Below, piece by piece: positions 1 to 9,303 of a stretch of 64,000 bases of DNA. Below the pieces are notes generated by a model. The model was not told the origin of the DNA. It saw only the letters and a program-made list of their open reading frames with translations, and ran no database searches. Source of the DNA: Neostapfia colusana (lineage: Eukaryota; Streptophyta; Magnoliopsida; Poales; Poaceae); the NCBI GenBank assembly GCA_030760725.1, contig JASWHV010000002.1, positions 64,473,900-64,537,899 of the forward strand, given 5' to 3'. Numbering within the stretch: position 1 is the first letter of the stretch; each line of letters opens with the position of its first letter. The position numbers and the translations under genes are program-made.

Positions 1-1475
1 TCCACATGGAGCTCTCTACAACCTAGCTTTGATCCCCACCATCCGTGAAGAGATAGCGGCTGCTCAGAAACATGACAAGGGCATGTCGCATTTGCGGAGA
101 CGTGTAGACAGTGGGGAGCTGAAATGTTTCCGGAAGGACGGAGACGGCGTCCTATGGTTCAAGGACCGGATCGTCGTACCCCGAAACCCGGAGTTACGGA
201 AGAAAATTTTTGATGAGGCTCACTTATCAAAATTTTCTATTCACCCCGGCAGAAACAAGATGTATCAAGAACTCAGAAGCAAGTTTTGGTGGACACGGAT
301 GAAGCGGGAGATCGCGAAGTACGTGTCCGACTGTGATACATGTCGAAGGGTGAAGGCAGACCATATGCGGAAACCGGGACTGCTGCAACCACTGGGCATT
401 CCTGCCTGGAAGTGGGAGGATGTGAGCATGGATTTCATCGTCGGTTTACTCACCACTCTTCAAAAGCATGATTCTGTGTGGGTGATCGTCGATCGGCTCA
501 CCAAAGTTGCCCATTTCATCCCGGTCAACACAAACTACAACGCCAAGAAGTACGCTGAACTGTACATCTTACGGATCCTATGCTTGTACGGCGTACCCCG
601 TACCATCATATCGGACCGGGGTACTTTATTTGTGTCCCGTTTTTGGGAGCAGCTGCACGCTGCCTTGGGGACGAAGCCGATCCGTAGTTCAGCATACCAC
701 CCGCAGACGGATGGACAAACCGAGCGGGTAAATCGAATCTTAGAAGACATGCTACGAGCTTGCGCTATCAACCACGGCAATAATTGGGATGATCACTTGC
801 CGTTAGTTCTCGTACAACAATGGGTACCAAGCCAGCATTAAGATGGCGCCCTACGAGGCGCTATACGGTAGAAAATGCCGCACACCACTGAATTGGTGTG
901 AGTCTGGCGAAAGGGTTACCTTCAGGATTGACCTTGTCAACAACGCGTAAGAAAAGGTTCGACTGATTCAAGCGAACCTAAAAGCCGCCCAATCCCGGCA
1001 GAAACAATATGCGGACCGGAGAAGACGCCCATTACAATTTGAAGTCGGGGATCACGTATACCTACGTGTGTCTCCAATGAAGGGCGTAAACAGATTTGGG
1101 GTGAGAGGGAAGTTAGCACCCCGATTCATCGGTCCATTCCAGATTACCGAAAGATGTGGATCGGTAGTATACCGGCTGAAATTACCAGAAGCACTTTCCA
1201 GTGTGCACGACGTCTTTCACATTTACCAGCTGAGGAAGTGTCTCAAGCTATCAACTACCATTCAGCTGGACGACATTGAAGAACTGCAACCGGATCTCAC
1301 CTATCAGGAGGAACCGGTGCAGATTATTGATGAAAAGGCCCGAACCACACGCAACCGTACGTTGTGGTTCTACAAGGTTCTATGGAGTAATCACTCCATG
1401 GATGAAGCGACATGGGAGAGCGAAGGATTTCTTCGCGCCAACTACCCCAACTTTTTCACGTCGCATATCCGGTAA
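1..1475 (+). pseudogene. Tekay-type pol 3' end (integrase and chromodomain), copy A
   Basis: This is the C-terminal part of a gypsy polyprotein, cut by the window edge. In order it shows the integrase zinc-binding region (HLSKFSIHPG then CDTCRRVK), the catalytic core (MDFIVGL, ISDRGTLF, HPQTDGQTERVN carrying the D, D and E), and a C-terminal chromodomain-like segment (LWFYKVLWSNHS, DEATWES) ending at TAA 1473-1475. Integrase joins the element's cDNA to host DNA, and the chromodomain is thought to steer insertion to heterochromatin. Compared with copy B, 5 bp are missing after position 806, which shifts the frame. A TAA at 948-950 stands where element G has a glutamate codon, and copy B has the same stop. 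The gene is dead. Confidence 0.9.
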
Positions 1476-1530
1476 TTTTCCACCGTCGTCTCTATCATTT
1501 TCACCTTATAATCTCGGGACGAGATTCTTC

Positions 1531-1544
1531 TAAGGGGGGAGGAA
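1531..1544 (+). other. Polypurine tract of copy A
   Basis: A purine run (AAGGGGGGAGGAA) lies directly before the LTR start TGTAAGGG. It primes plus-strand DNA synthesis in LTR elements. The same tract lies before the LTRs at 18635 and 30959. Confidence 0.85.
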
Positions 1545-4135
1545 TGTAAGGGCCTCAGTTTTTGACACATATTTGAAGTGTTCATCACCACACGACACAC
1601 CTCATTTGAAGCAAGTTGATGAACACAAATGAAGAGCAAGTAACCACCATCAACATGCTCATTAGAGAACAAACTCACATATTGCAAAAGGGGTATTTCC
1701 CACATGTGATATAGAGGGGCTGGGCATATGAAAACTCCTACACATTGCTAAGGATGTCCATGCCAAGTTTCACCCAAATTCAAAACCTATTTGAGGTCAT
1801 TTTGGGTATAGCTAGAAAGAGGGCAGTTTGAAACCATACTCAAATTCAAACTGTTTTTATCCCATGAATTTAAAAGTGGGAGGCATATTCTTATTCAGCA
1901 CATTTTTGTGAGCCCACACTCCAATTTTCACTCCATTTGGAGTTGATCTTGACATGAGCTAAGTGGGAAAAATTCAAACTTTATTTGAATTCCAAACTGA
2001 ACTTGTGCTGAAATTCATTCAAACCAAACCCAATTTGAATTCTAATCAATTCAAATGGCTCATGGGTGAATAATTTGAATCACCAGGGGTATTTTGGGGC
2101 TCACTGTTTACAACAGTGATTAGGAGTAAATTTCAGAGGTTAAAACCCCGGGTGGGACCCACATGTCATAGAGAGAGGGAGGGAAAACTTGCACACAAAG
2201 TCACAGCCTCGGTGGGAAATTCCACCAAGCAGCTGTCGGCTGTGCCACCGAGCAGCCACCTGCGCCACCAGCTGCTTCCCCTCTACGCGCGCTGGCGCCC
2301 AGGGCGGCTTGCTCGCGCCTCCACGCGACCGGCACCGCCTCAGCCCGAGCAGGAGTCGGCTGGCTTTATCCCCTCGCGTGCAAACCCGAGCAGCGGCATT
2401 GTTTCTCTCCGCAGCTCTCTGCTCAATCGGGAAAACCAGCAAACGATCTCCTCCTTCGTCTCTGAGCTGCTAGACAGCAACCTGAGATCGCCCTCCACCT
2501 CCCCAACGCCAGAAACCCTGAGCTCCGACCTCCCTTGCCCGAAAACGATCGCCACCGCGGCGACCTAGCCTCAGCCGAGAGTCAGGCGCCGGTGGACAGC
2601 GTTCCACAGGCGTGTTCACGGTCCAGCAAGAGAGGCAACAGGAGCGCGCGACCACCGTGCTACTCTCCTCCAAGTTTGGAAGCAAACCGTGAAGAATCCA
2701 CAGCGAATTCTCAGTTTTTGCTCCGGCGACCTTAAACTGAGCTTCCGGTATGGATCCTTCAAATTCTCGCTCTAAGATCCTTCTCTAGCTATCAAATCTT
2801 GCACATAGACGCTGGACTAGCCGGCGATCAAGTTCCTTTCTGCATCCGTGGCGTGAAACTGTCTAGAAGTGACGAATTTTGAGCTCGATCAAGGGTGGTC
2901 ATGCGCGGCCACGATCGGTCACACGGTGCCGACCGACTTGCCGCCATCTTTGAACCCTTTTGGCACCTTTTCGATCTTCCTAGAGGTACACTGATGCTGT
3001 AGGACCGTTTGTTCGAGGTGTTGGCGGGTTAGAACCCATGGTCGACGGCGCCGAACCTCAACCGAGGCCGCGGCACGTCGCCGGGCTATTTCTGATCACC
3101 GCCAGCCCGAACTGACACCACCGACGTGTTCCTCGACGTCGACAACCCCCTGGCGGCGAGTTTCAGACCATGGGAGGGCCGGCAGCGGCGAGCCGGCGAG
3201 CTCCGGGTCTGCTCCGGTGAAGGTGGCGGCGCGGGCGCGAGAGAGCGTCAGGAGGAAGACGAAGCCGGCTGGCCCACGCGTCAGCGGTTGAAAAATTTAA
3301 ATCGGGATCGGGTGTGGCCGGGATCAGATGTGCTGGCACGCAGGAACCCCGCAGACCACGGTGTGTCGTCGCCTCGGCGTGCGACGCGTGTCCCCGGGGC
3401 CCACCCGCAAGTTTAAACTTTTCCTCTGATTTTCAGATTTCCTTCAAACTTCAAATCCTCATAATTTGAGCTAGAAAGCTCCAAATCGAGTGAACCAAAT
3501 TTTGTTGGATTCAGCTCTCTGATCACTTTCCAGCAAATCAAGTTTCACTTCATGAAAACCCTTATTTCTCCAGAATTAATTCCTTAAAATTTAAACTGTT
3601 TGGAATTTTAACTGGAGAATCCTTTGGAGGAAAATCCTAAAATTTTTCTGGAATGTTTACAAGAATATTCTTGAACTACCATAAAAATTTCAGATCCAAT
3701 TGAGCTCATTTGATCCACCTAATGGTGTGATTAGTGGAACTGTTCCAGAGAAAATAGAAAATGTTCAGAAACATTTTCAGAATTTTCTCTGAAATTGTTT
3801 ATCTCATATCTTTAGTTAGGAACCTTCAAATTAAGTGAGACCAACTCCATTAGAACCCTCTGAAAACCTAGTTTTCATAAAGTCATAGTATGTTTCATGA
3901 AAATCCTTAGAACACCCTAAAAGCCTTCAATTAAGGTCAAGTGCATAATTAATTGTGGAGGGCTCAAATGAGCTTTGCTGCAACTAAAACTTGACCAAAT
4001 CTCTGTTTAGGTTGTAACCAAGCCCCAGTAAAAGTTTCACAATCATTGGGTCTGTCTAGTAAGGGTTATAGATTTCACAAATTTAAATTCAATCAAATGC
4101 ATTTAAATTAATACATATACTTGTATGTCATGTAG

Positions 4136-5399
4136 TCGCTAAGGTCGAGGAGGAACCCGAAGTCCTAGACTTCGTTACTCCGGAGGAGCAGCTAGCCTAC
4201 GACCAAGAGCAGCAAGGCAAGCTCCGGTTTGCATTAACCTTTTTACAACTTTTTATTGTTTAGAGCACATACTTGAATACTATTATTCTTTATATTGGAG
4301 TCTTGTTTGGAAACCTAATTGCATAGCCAAGAAAACCATGGGTTGGGTTTAGGATTGCAAAACCCCGTTAGCTACTACAAAGCTAAGTTAGGGTAGGATT
4401 CGGTACAAGTCGAGTAGTTGGAACTACTCACGAGCATAGGCTAGAGGCACTCGACTCGGGTAGAGATAGCACATGAAACACATGGCAAGAAAATGAGACC
4501 AAGCGGAGGGTAAGGGCAGCAGGACTTTGGGGCATGTGTGCTGTAGCTCCGCTTGTGTCGATTGAGGACCGAGCCGTGTGCGGGCCTGTTGAACAAGCTA
4601 GAACAGTACCGAATACCTACCGGCTATATGGGAACCGGGAAACCGATGTAACTCGGGTAGCTGGATGTTGAGGCATAGCTGGTCGTTCAGAGGGTAGGTT
4701 GAGAGCTTGAGGTATAAATCGGCTGGCGGCACTGAGATGCGCGCGCAGAGACCTCTTGCTCGGGACGATTGGACCGGTTCAACATTTGGCTAACGGGTGA
4801 AAGGTAGTCGCGTACGGCGTCCGTGATGGTTGTTGTAGGAAACATCGAGTACGGGCGTACGTGACGGGTTGTTTGGGTAACTCTGCAGGTGTAAATCGAT
4901 TATAATCGCCGTCCCTCGCGGTCAGCTGAGTACCACTTGTTCACTGTACCGTGACGTAGAAAGAACAGGCTAGTTACATGTTAAAATGCTGCTGATTGAA
5001 AGATGGACTTTGCTTGTTAATGGTTTGTTGTAGTTTAGAGCTAACTAAAGTTCCGTTCAACTTTGGGCAAAGTACATGAGAGAAATGCGTTTCTTGTTTG
5101 ATTGCGGCTCTCTCATGTGCCTTAGCGTAAGGTTCTCCACAACCTGCTGCTAAAACTTGAAAGTAAGGTTCTACTAATTAGGCGAGTCCTTGCAAATGAT
5201 TTTTACCTCATGTCACCCATCACCCCTCATGTAGAAGTTCCATGTTTAGGAGAGACGGGTCAGTCTTGCTGAGCCTTCGTGCTCACTGCTTGTGTTTGAA
5301 GCTTTTGCAGGGTTCTATGAGGAAGGGACTCCCGAAGAGGAGACAGAACCCCTGGAGGGGAATCCCGTCGAGTGGGAGTCGTGCACGCCGCAGAGTTAG
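4136..5399 (+). CDS. Predicted spliced small-protein exons A and B inside LTR-1
   Basis: Function unknown. Exon A (4136-4216) follows the acceptor ATGTCATGTAG and ends at the GC-type donor CAAG|GCAAGC. Exon B (5311-5399) follows GCTTTTGCAG and ends in TAG 5397-5399. Exon A ends one base into a codon and exon B supplies the other two, so the joined frame stays open. The product is acidic: exon A includes EEEPEVLDF and TPEEQLAYD, and exon B includes EEGTPEEETEPLEG and the tail VEWESCTPQS. Related exon pairs occur at equivalent places in LTRs G, D and H. An upstream exon with the start codon must exist, because exon A opens with two bases of a split codon; I could not identify it. This is a prediction without transcript evidence. 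Confidence 0.5.
4411..5285 (+). other. Structured RNA block in LTR-1 (conserved hairpins)
   Basis: Several hairpins lie in the intron-like stretch between exons A and B. Hairpin 1 is GAGTAGTT/AACTACTC at 4412-4429. Hairpin 2 is CCGG/CCGG at 4620-4638 around the loop CTATATGGGAA. Hairpin 3, just before ACGGGCGTACGTG, is spoiled here by one change (GAAAC for GCAAC), although LTR-2 keeps it. Hairpin 4 is ACATGAGAGA/TCTCTCATGT at 5074-5083 and 5109-5118, with GCGTTTCTTGTTTGATTG in its loop. Hairpin 5 is TGAGC/GCTCA at 5270-5285. Other LTRs have different stem sequences that still pair, with the same loops. Confidence 0.6.
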
Positions 5400-5633
5400 T
5401 GTGCGTGTGTGCTAGCAAGGACACGTTCAAGGGCTGAACGTGAACTTGATGCGTAGTCTACGCCCGTGAGTGTAGACTGGACTTGTTTTGATGTAAACAT
5501 GTTCATAAACCACTTTATGTAATATAAACTTTGCTTCCGCTTTGTACCTTTGACGTGTGTTATCCGGTGCTATGCAACGCAGCACCCCTCAGCGTGATCC
5601 TGGCTCGACAAGACCGTGGGGTCATGTCAGCGC

Positions 5634-5645
5634 TGGTATTAGAGC
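5634..5645 (+). other. Primer-binding site of copy B (initiator Met tRNA, degenerate)
   Basis: TGGTATTAGAGC lies 4 bp after the LTR end. The canonical plant initiator-Met site is TGGTATCAGAGC, as seen at 44249 and 61620, so this copy differs by one C to T change. It marks LTR-1 as a 5' LTR for what follows. Confidence 0.85.
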
Positions 5646-7130
5646 TCGCTTGAGGTTTAATGCACTACAAAGGTCATCTTTTTCAAAAATCCAGTGAGGA
5701 ACGAGTTAGTAGCCCATATAAGGATGTTATTAGTATATAGAAAGTGACATATTAACTTATTTGATTATGTCGGAAAATCGTGCATCTCGGGACGTGTATG
5801 TCTTGGGTGGTGCACGTAAGCGCTGTCCACCAGTGCGCACAAGCTGAAGGGTGGAGCCCCACGGGTGGCAGGTAACCCGACCCGCTTTGATATCCTCTAC
5901 GACTCTTCATGTCGTTTGGGGTATTCGAGCAACGTCTGTCCCTGGCGTGCGTGGTGCAACTTGGGAGACCTTGTCACGTGGTCTGAAACGTGAACACGTA
6001 ACTCAAGGCGTGTTTGGCTTGAGAACATCCGGGCGAGTGATGACGGCCGGGTGTACGAACTGTATGGATTCCGGGCTCGGTGTGCAGCCGGGTCTGATGA
6101 TTGTTTGAGTTTCTGCAGGTAGTCTGACCACGAAACGGTAGACGTGTAGCATCCGTGTGCGAGTGACGTTTAGTGCCACTGAAATAACGAAGCCGGCTAA
6201 GTCCGGTATAGGTTTTTCTTTGTGAGGACGTAGTACCGACATAATCTGGTGACGCATCTACGTCACACCCCATTAAATGAACAACTTCATTTAAAACTTG
6301 AAGGTTTTGATCTAAAGTAATAAAACTTGATGTAACTCCTTCCCTTAAACAGTATATTCAAAGTTAACAAGTTTTCAACTTATAGGTTGTTAAGGACAGA
6401 GCACTCTGTTTTCAGCTGAATCAAGGCTGAAGTTAATCAGAGGTTAGAGGTTGAGCTCTTTCGAGGTTGGGGTCATATGATACATTTCTGGAAATCTTTA
6501 GAAGAGCTTTACAACATTTCTTTTGAGGTCCAGAGGTGTTTCATCCCTTAACCAATCGAAAAATGCAGTGGAGTTGAAACTGTCCAGAAAACAGGGCAGA
6601 GCAAACACTCTCTGTAAACTCTCTGTAAATTGAGCATAACTTCCTGCATAAAATTCTGAAAATAGAAAATGAGATAGTTCTGGAAATCTTATGAGATGGG
6701 TTACAACTTTGTAACAGAAAGTTTTGTCAGGTTAGGAACAGAATTAAATGGGATTATTGGATCAAATCAGTACCTAAAGCAGGGAAGTGCTGTCCAATTT
6801 TCTCCAGAAATTCTGTTAACTTTGACATCTCATAACTTTTGAACCAGGACAGATCTTAGGCCAATCAAATACTTTCTGGAAATCTATTGAAGTTAGCTTT
6901 AACTTTGATGTCGAGCTCCAGAATTGGTTTTGACTTTGACACAGCCTAAATCAGGTTGAAATGGAAACTGGTCAGGGCTGTCATGTTGAACAGCAGATCA
7001 GCAGTCAAATTTGCTTAAAATTTGAACTATGTTTCCAAGTTTTATGGGTTCAATGACATGTCTTATGTTATAACTCAGTGGTTTACTGTTTAAATAAATA
7101 TTTGACATTTTTCAAATATAATTTTTACAG
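5646..7130 (+). other. 5' leader of copy B (noncoding)
   Basis: About 1.5 kb lies between the primer site and the extra ORF. The part at about 6140-6250 resembles the leader of element F at about 62335-62450: both share GTTTAGTGCCAC and then, after a variable stretch, TAGTACCGACAT. The second half consists of diverged repeats described separately. The short ORFs here look like chance. The last bases before 7131 are TTTTTACAG, which resembles a splice acceptor touching the ATG of the next ORF. Confidence 0.7.
6471..6915 (+). repeat. Threefold leader repeat, period about 194 bp
   Basis: TCTGGAAATCT recurs at 6487, 6679 and 6875. In the second and third copies it is preceded by CATAACTT (6636 and 6831), and in all three it is followed by a variant of TTACAACTTTG. 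The copies are diverged. Element F shows the same module order in its leader, so the repetition is older than the split between the two families. Confidence 0.6.
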
Positions 7131-7481
7131 ATGACAGCAGAAAAGCAGTTGGAGAACGGGTGGGTGGTGTCCCACTGTTCTCACCGCAGCGGCTATCCGG
7201 AGACATTGAGGGAGATGCTTCAATATTTCAGATATAACCAGATGCCGCAGTACTGCGCCAAGCAAGAAGGCGAAGAGGGGAACAAGACGTGGACAATCCA
7301 TGTCGAAGTCCCTGCAGGACCTACGGCACCCGGTTGGGTGCCGTTCACCGTCACGGTGAGAGGAAGACAACCGGAAGGGATGTGGCAAGTGGCAGCCCGT
7401 GACACTATGTCACGTTTCTGCCAACTACACGTGCAGGCTATGGAGGGCACTCTATACACGCTCGTTCCGGTGGAGGGACGG
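7131..7481 (+). pseudogene. Extra ORF upstream of gag, N-terminal part (orf0-like)
   Basis: This is the first 117 codons of a protein that is neither gag nor pol. The ATG directly follows TTTTTACAG. The segment starts MTAEKQLENGWVVSHC and contains FRYNQMPQYCAKQEGEEG followed by WTIHVEVP. No zinc knuckle, protease or membrane segment is visible. Codon 117 ends at the insertion point of copia K, and the frame resumes after K at 25462 without loss apart from the target duplication. From memory, rice RIRE3 and RIRE8 carry an additional ORF (orf0) in this place; I infer a relative by position only. Element F has no comparable ORF between its primer site and gag. Function is unknown. Confidence 0.7.
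7477..7481. repeat. Left target-site duplication of copia K (GACGG)
   Basis: GACGG directly before the LTR of K is repeated directly after it at 25457-25461. Five bases is the usual size for copia integrase. Confidence 0.95.
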
Positions 7482-8960
7482 TGTAAGGATCGAAACGCCC
7501 AAGAGGGGGGGGGGGTGAATTGGGCTTTTTCAAATTTTAGAGTAATTTAAAACTCAATGGTTGAAGCCCAATTCCCTATGCGAACTAACTATGCAAGCAA
7601 GAGTGTTAAGTGCAGAATAGTAAATGCGTAATAGTAAGGGGGTGAGGGGAGAAATGCAAACTCCCGCGGAGACTCGGAGACACGGCGATTTTTCCCGTGG
7701 TTCGGTAAGATCACAAAAATCTACCTACGTCCACGTTGTGGCACCCACCAAAGGGTATAGCCACTCCCAAGTCACCTAGACAAGGGAATCCACTATCTTT
7801 CTCCGTTCGCCTTCTCCGGCAAGGTGGAGCTCAAGCCTTGTACAATGGTGATCCTCCGGGCTTCCACAAACGCCTTGGTAAGCTCCGGAGCGATATCTTC
7901 TTCCTCCAACGTTTACTAGGTGAGAGAAGTCACCGAGACACTCTCTCTCACTAGCCTAGAGATTCCAATCACCAAGAATGGACGCACACAAGCTTCTCTC
8001 TAGCTAGATATAACCTATAGTTGGAGTACATGAGGTTTTGAAGTGTGGAAGTGGTAGCTCTTGGTCTTGAATGCTTGAGAATGTGTAGTGAGGCTCTGGT
8101 GATCAAGACTTGACGAAATGGCCGGTTGGAGGGGTATTTATAGCCAGCCCACACGAGATAGCCGTTGGAAAAGTAGGCAGACTTTTTCAGTGAACATCGG
8201 ATCCTCCGATGCACCCCTTTATATGATCATCGGTCGAATTCCAAATTAGCTGATGTCATGTGTCAGATGTGACCGTTGGATATAACCGTTGGATCTTTTA
8301 ATCGACCGATGTTACTTCAACTTCATCATCGGATGATCCGGTGAGTTGATCTTCAGAATTGGTTCAGAAATAATGTCTCGGTTGAAATTGACCGATGTAC
8401 ACTTACTTCATCATCGGATGATCTGGTGTGTACTTCTTCAGAATAACCCAGAAATCATCCTTCTGTTGAAATCAACCGATGTGCCACTTCCTTCACATCG
8501 GATGATCCGGTGTGTACTAGACTCTGAGGTCTTCTTCTTCTGCCAACTCAAACTTGACCGATGTAGTCATTTTGCAAGACATCGGATAATCCGGTGAGTG
8601 CAACTTGTTTGCTTCGAGTTGTTTTGAGTTGATCTTTTGGAATCTTCTTGAGTGACCTCTTTGACACTTGTTTGTAATGATATTATGATGAAGTGTAAGC
8701 TTCTTGTGTTGCCAATTTTGATAGAATAGAGTCGTTGTATGAGTTCTTTATGTAGTCTTCATGAGTATCGAATAACCCCTTAGAATAGATCGTTGAGGGG
8801 TCTCCATTTGTATCCAATGAGCAGTAGATGGTGTGAATAGATAGTTCATTAACGTTTGATGTGATATGCGTGAAACCTCGCATCCACAAACTCATTAGTA
8901 ATAACGAACGGTTGTCATTAATCACCGAAACCATACCTCACGGGGGCCTAGATGCTTTCA
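7482..8960 (-). repeat. 3' LTR of copia K
   Basis: The LTR is 1479 bp. On the element strand it starts TGAAAGCATCTAGG and ends GATCCTTACA. It is nearly identical to 23983-25456. Visible differences include a longer G run near 7505, CCACGTTGTGG against CCATGTTGTGG, and TACTAGACTC against TATTGGACTC. It holds the 84-bp repeats at 8255-8597 and, on the minus strand, TATAAATA at 8135-8142. Confidence 0.93.
8255..8597. repeat. 84-bp tandem repeats with CATCGG/CCGATG motifs in the K LTR
   Basis: CATCGGATGATCCGGTG or a close variant begins at 8327, 8412, 8496 and 8580, a period of 84-85 bp. Each is preceded by ACCGATGT. The motif is nearly its own reverse complement. In the element's direction the array lies just upstream of the TATA box, where U3 enhancers are expected. 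The same array is in the other LTR, centred on about 24930. Confidence 0.8.
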
Positions 8961-8978
8961 ATCTCCCCCTTTTTGGTG
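8961..8978 (-). other. Polypurine tract of copia K
   Basis: On the minus strand CACCAAAAAGGGGGAGAT directly precedes the 3' LTR start TGAAAGC. This fixes the element's orientation. Confidence 0.9.
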
Positions 8979-9303
8979 ATTGATGACAACACAACGAGTA
9001 GAGCATAGAATTAATGGAATTAAAATGCAATGCTCAAAAAAAGAAGTATAACAAGTACAAATTTGCATCACAAGTGGCTCGAAGGCTCAAATAATAAACA
9101 ATAAAACGCAAGAGCATAAAGTAGCACCCGGAGTACAATAATAGCACATAATAGTAACAGGCAATCTCAAATAGCTAACAATAAGTAGCAAAAAGGATAG
9201 ACACTCCCCCTAGACACTCCCCCTAGAACTGAGCTGCCCCTCCCCCTGACTCTAACTCTTCTCCCCCTTTGGCATCAAGACACCAAAAAGGGAAGTCGAG
9301 TGC
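8979..9303 (-). other. Spacer between the envelope-like ORF and polypurine tract of K
   Basis: AT-rich and noncoding. The only notable pattern is a short repeated CACTCCCCCTAGA-type tract near 9205-9230. I see no gene. Confidence 0.6.

Larger units (their letters stand above)
1545..5629 (+). repeat. Tekay LTR-1, shared by copies A and B
   Basis: The LTR is 4085 bp, starts TGTAAGGGCC and ends CATGTCA. Alignment by eye with 30959-35036 shows near identity over the full length, with scattered single-base differences and small indels. Contents in order: an AT-rich start; a GC-rich portion from about 2150 to 3420 flanked by two grass-promoter-like modules (GTGGGACCCACATGTCA at 2152-2168 and CTGGCCCACGCGTCAG at about 3269); a conserved block at 3459-3512 (AGCTCCAAAT, AAATTTTGTTGGATTC); exon A at 4136-4216; a block rich in hairpins; exon B at 5311-5399; and a 3' tail. 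The degenerate primer-binding site of copy B follows at 5634. Confidence 0.92.

Noticed and set aside
2116..2568. 150-codon ORF in the GC-rich part of LTR-1 (also at 31530 in LTR-2)
   Set aside because: It runs through GC-rich promoter-like sequence, overlaps ORFs in other frames and has no counterpart in the more diverged LTRs. It could contain the missing first exon of the LTR gene, but I see no donor or frame that proves it.
3126..3416. 96-codon ORF in LTR-1 with a weakly similar ORF in LTR D (41357-41665)
   Set aside because: The shared piece around NPLAAS reflects shared DNA. Frames and ends differ, and there is no third LTR supporting it.
5851..6273. ORFs on both strands in the leader of copy B
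   Set aside because: No similarity to gag, pol or the extra ORF. The same region in element F is not open in the same frames.
7736..8597. Short ORFs in the K LTR that recur at 24229-25093
   Set aside because: They recur only because the two LTRs are duplicates. They lie in promoter and repeat sequence.
8255..8597. Possible CRISPR-like or satellite array
   Set aside because: Only four units, inside an LTR and identical in both LTRs of one element, in a plant genome. Neither a CRISPR array nor centromeric satellite.
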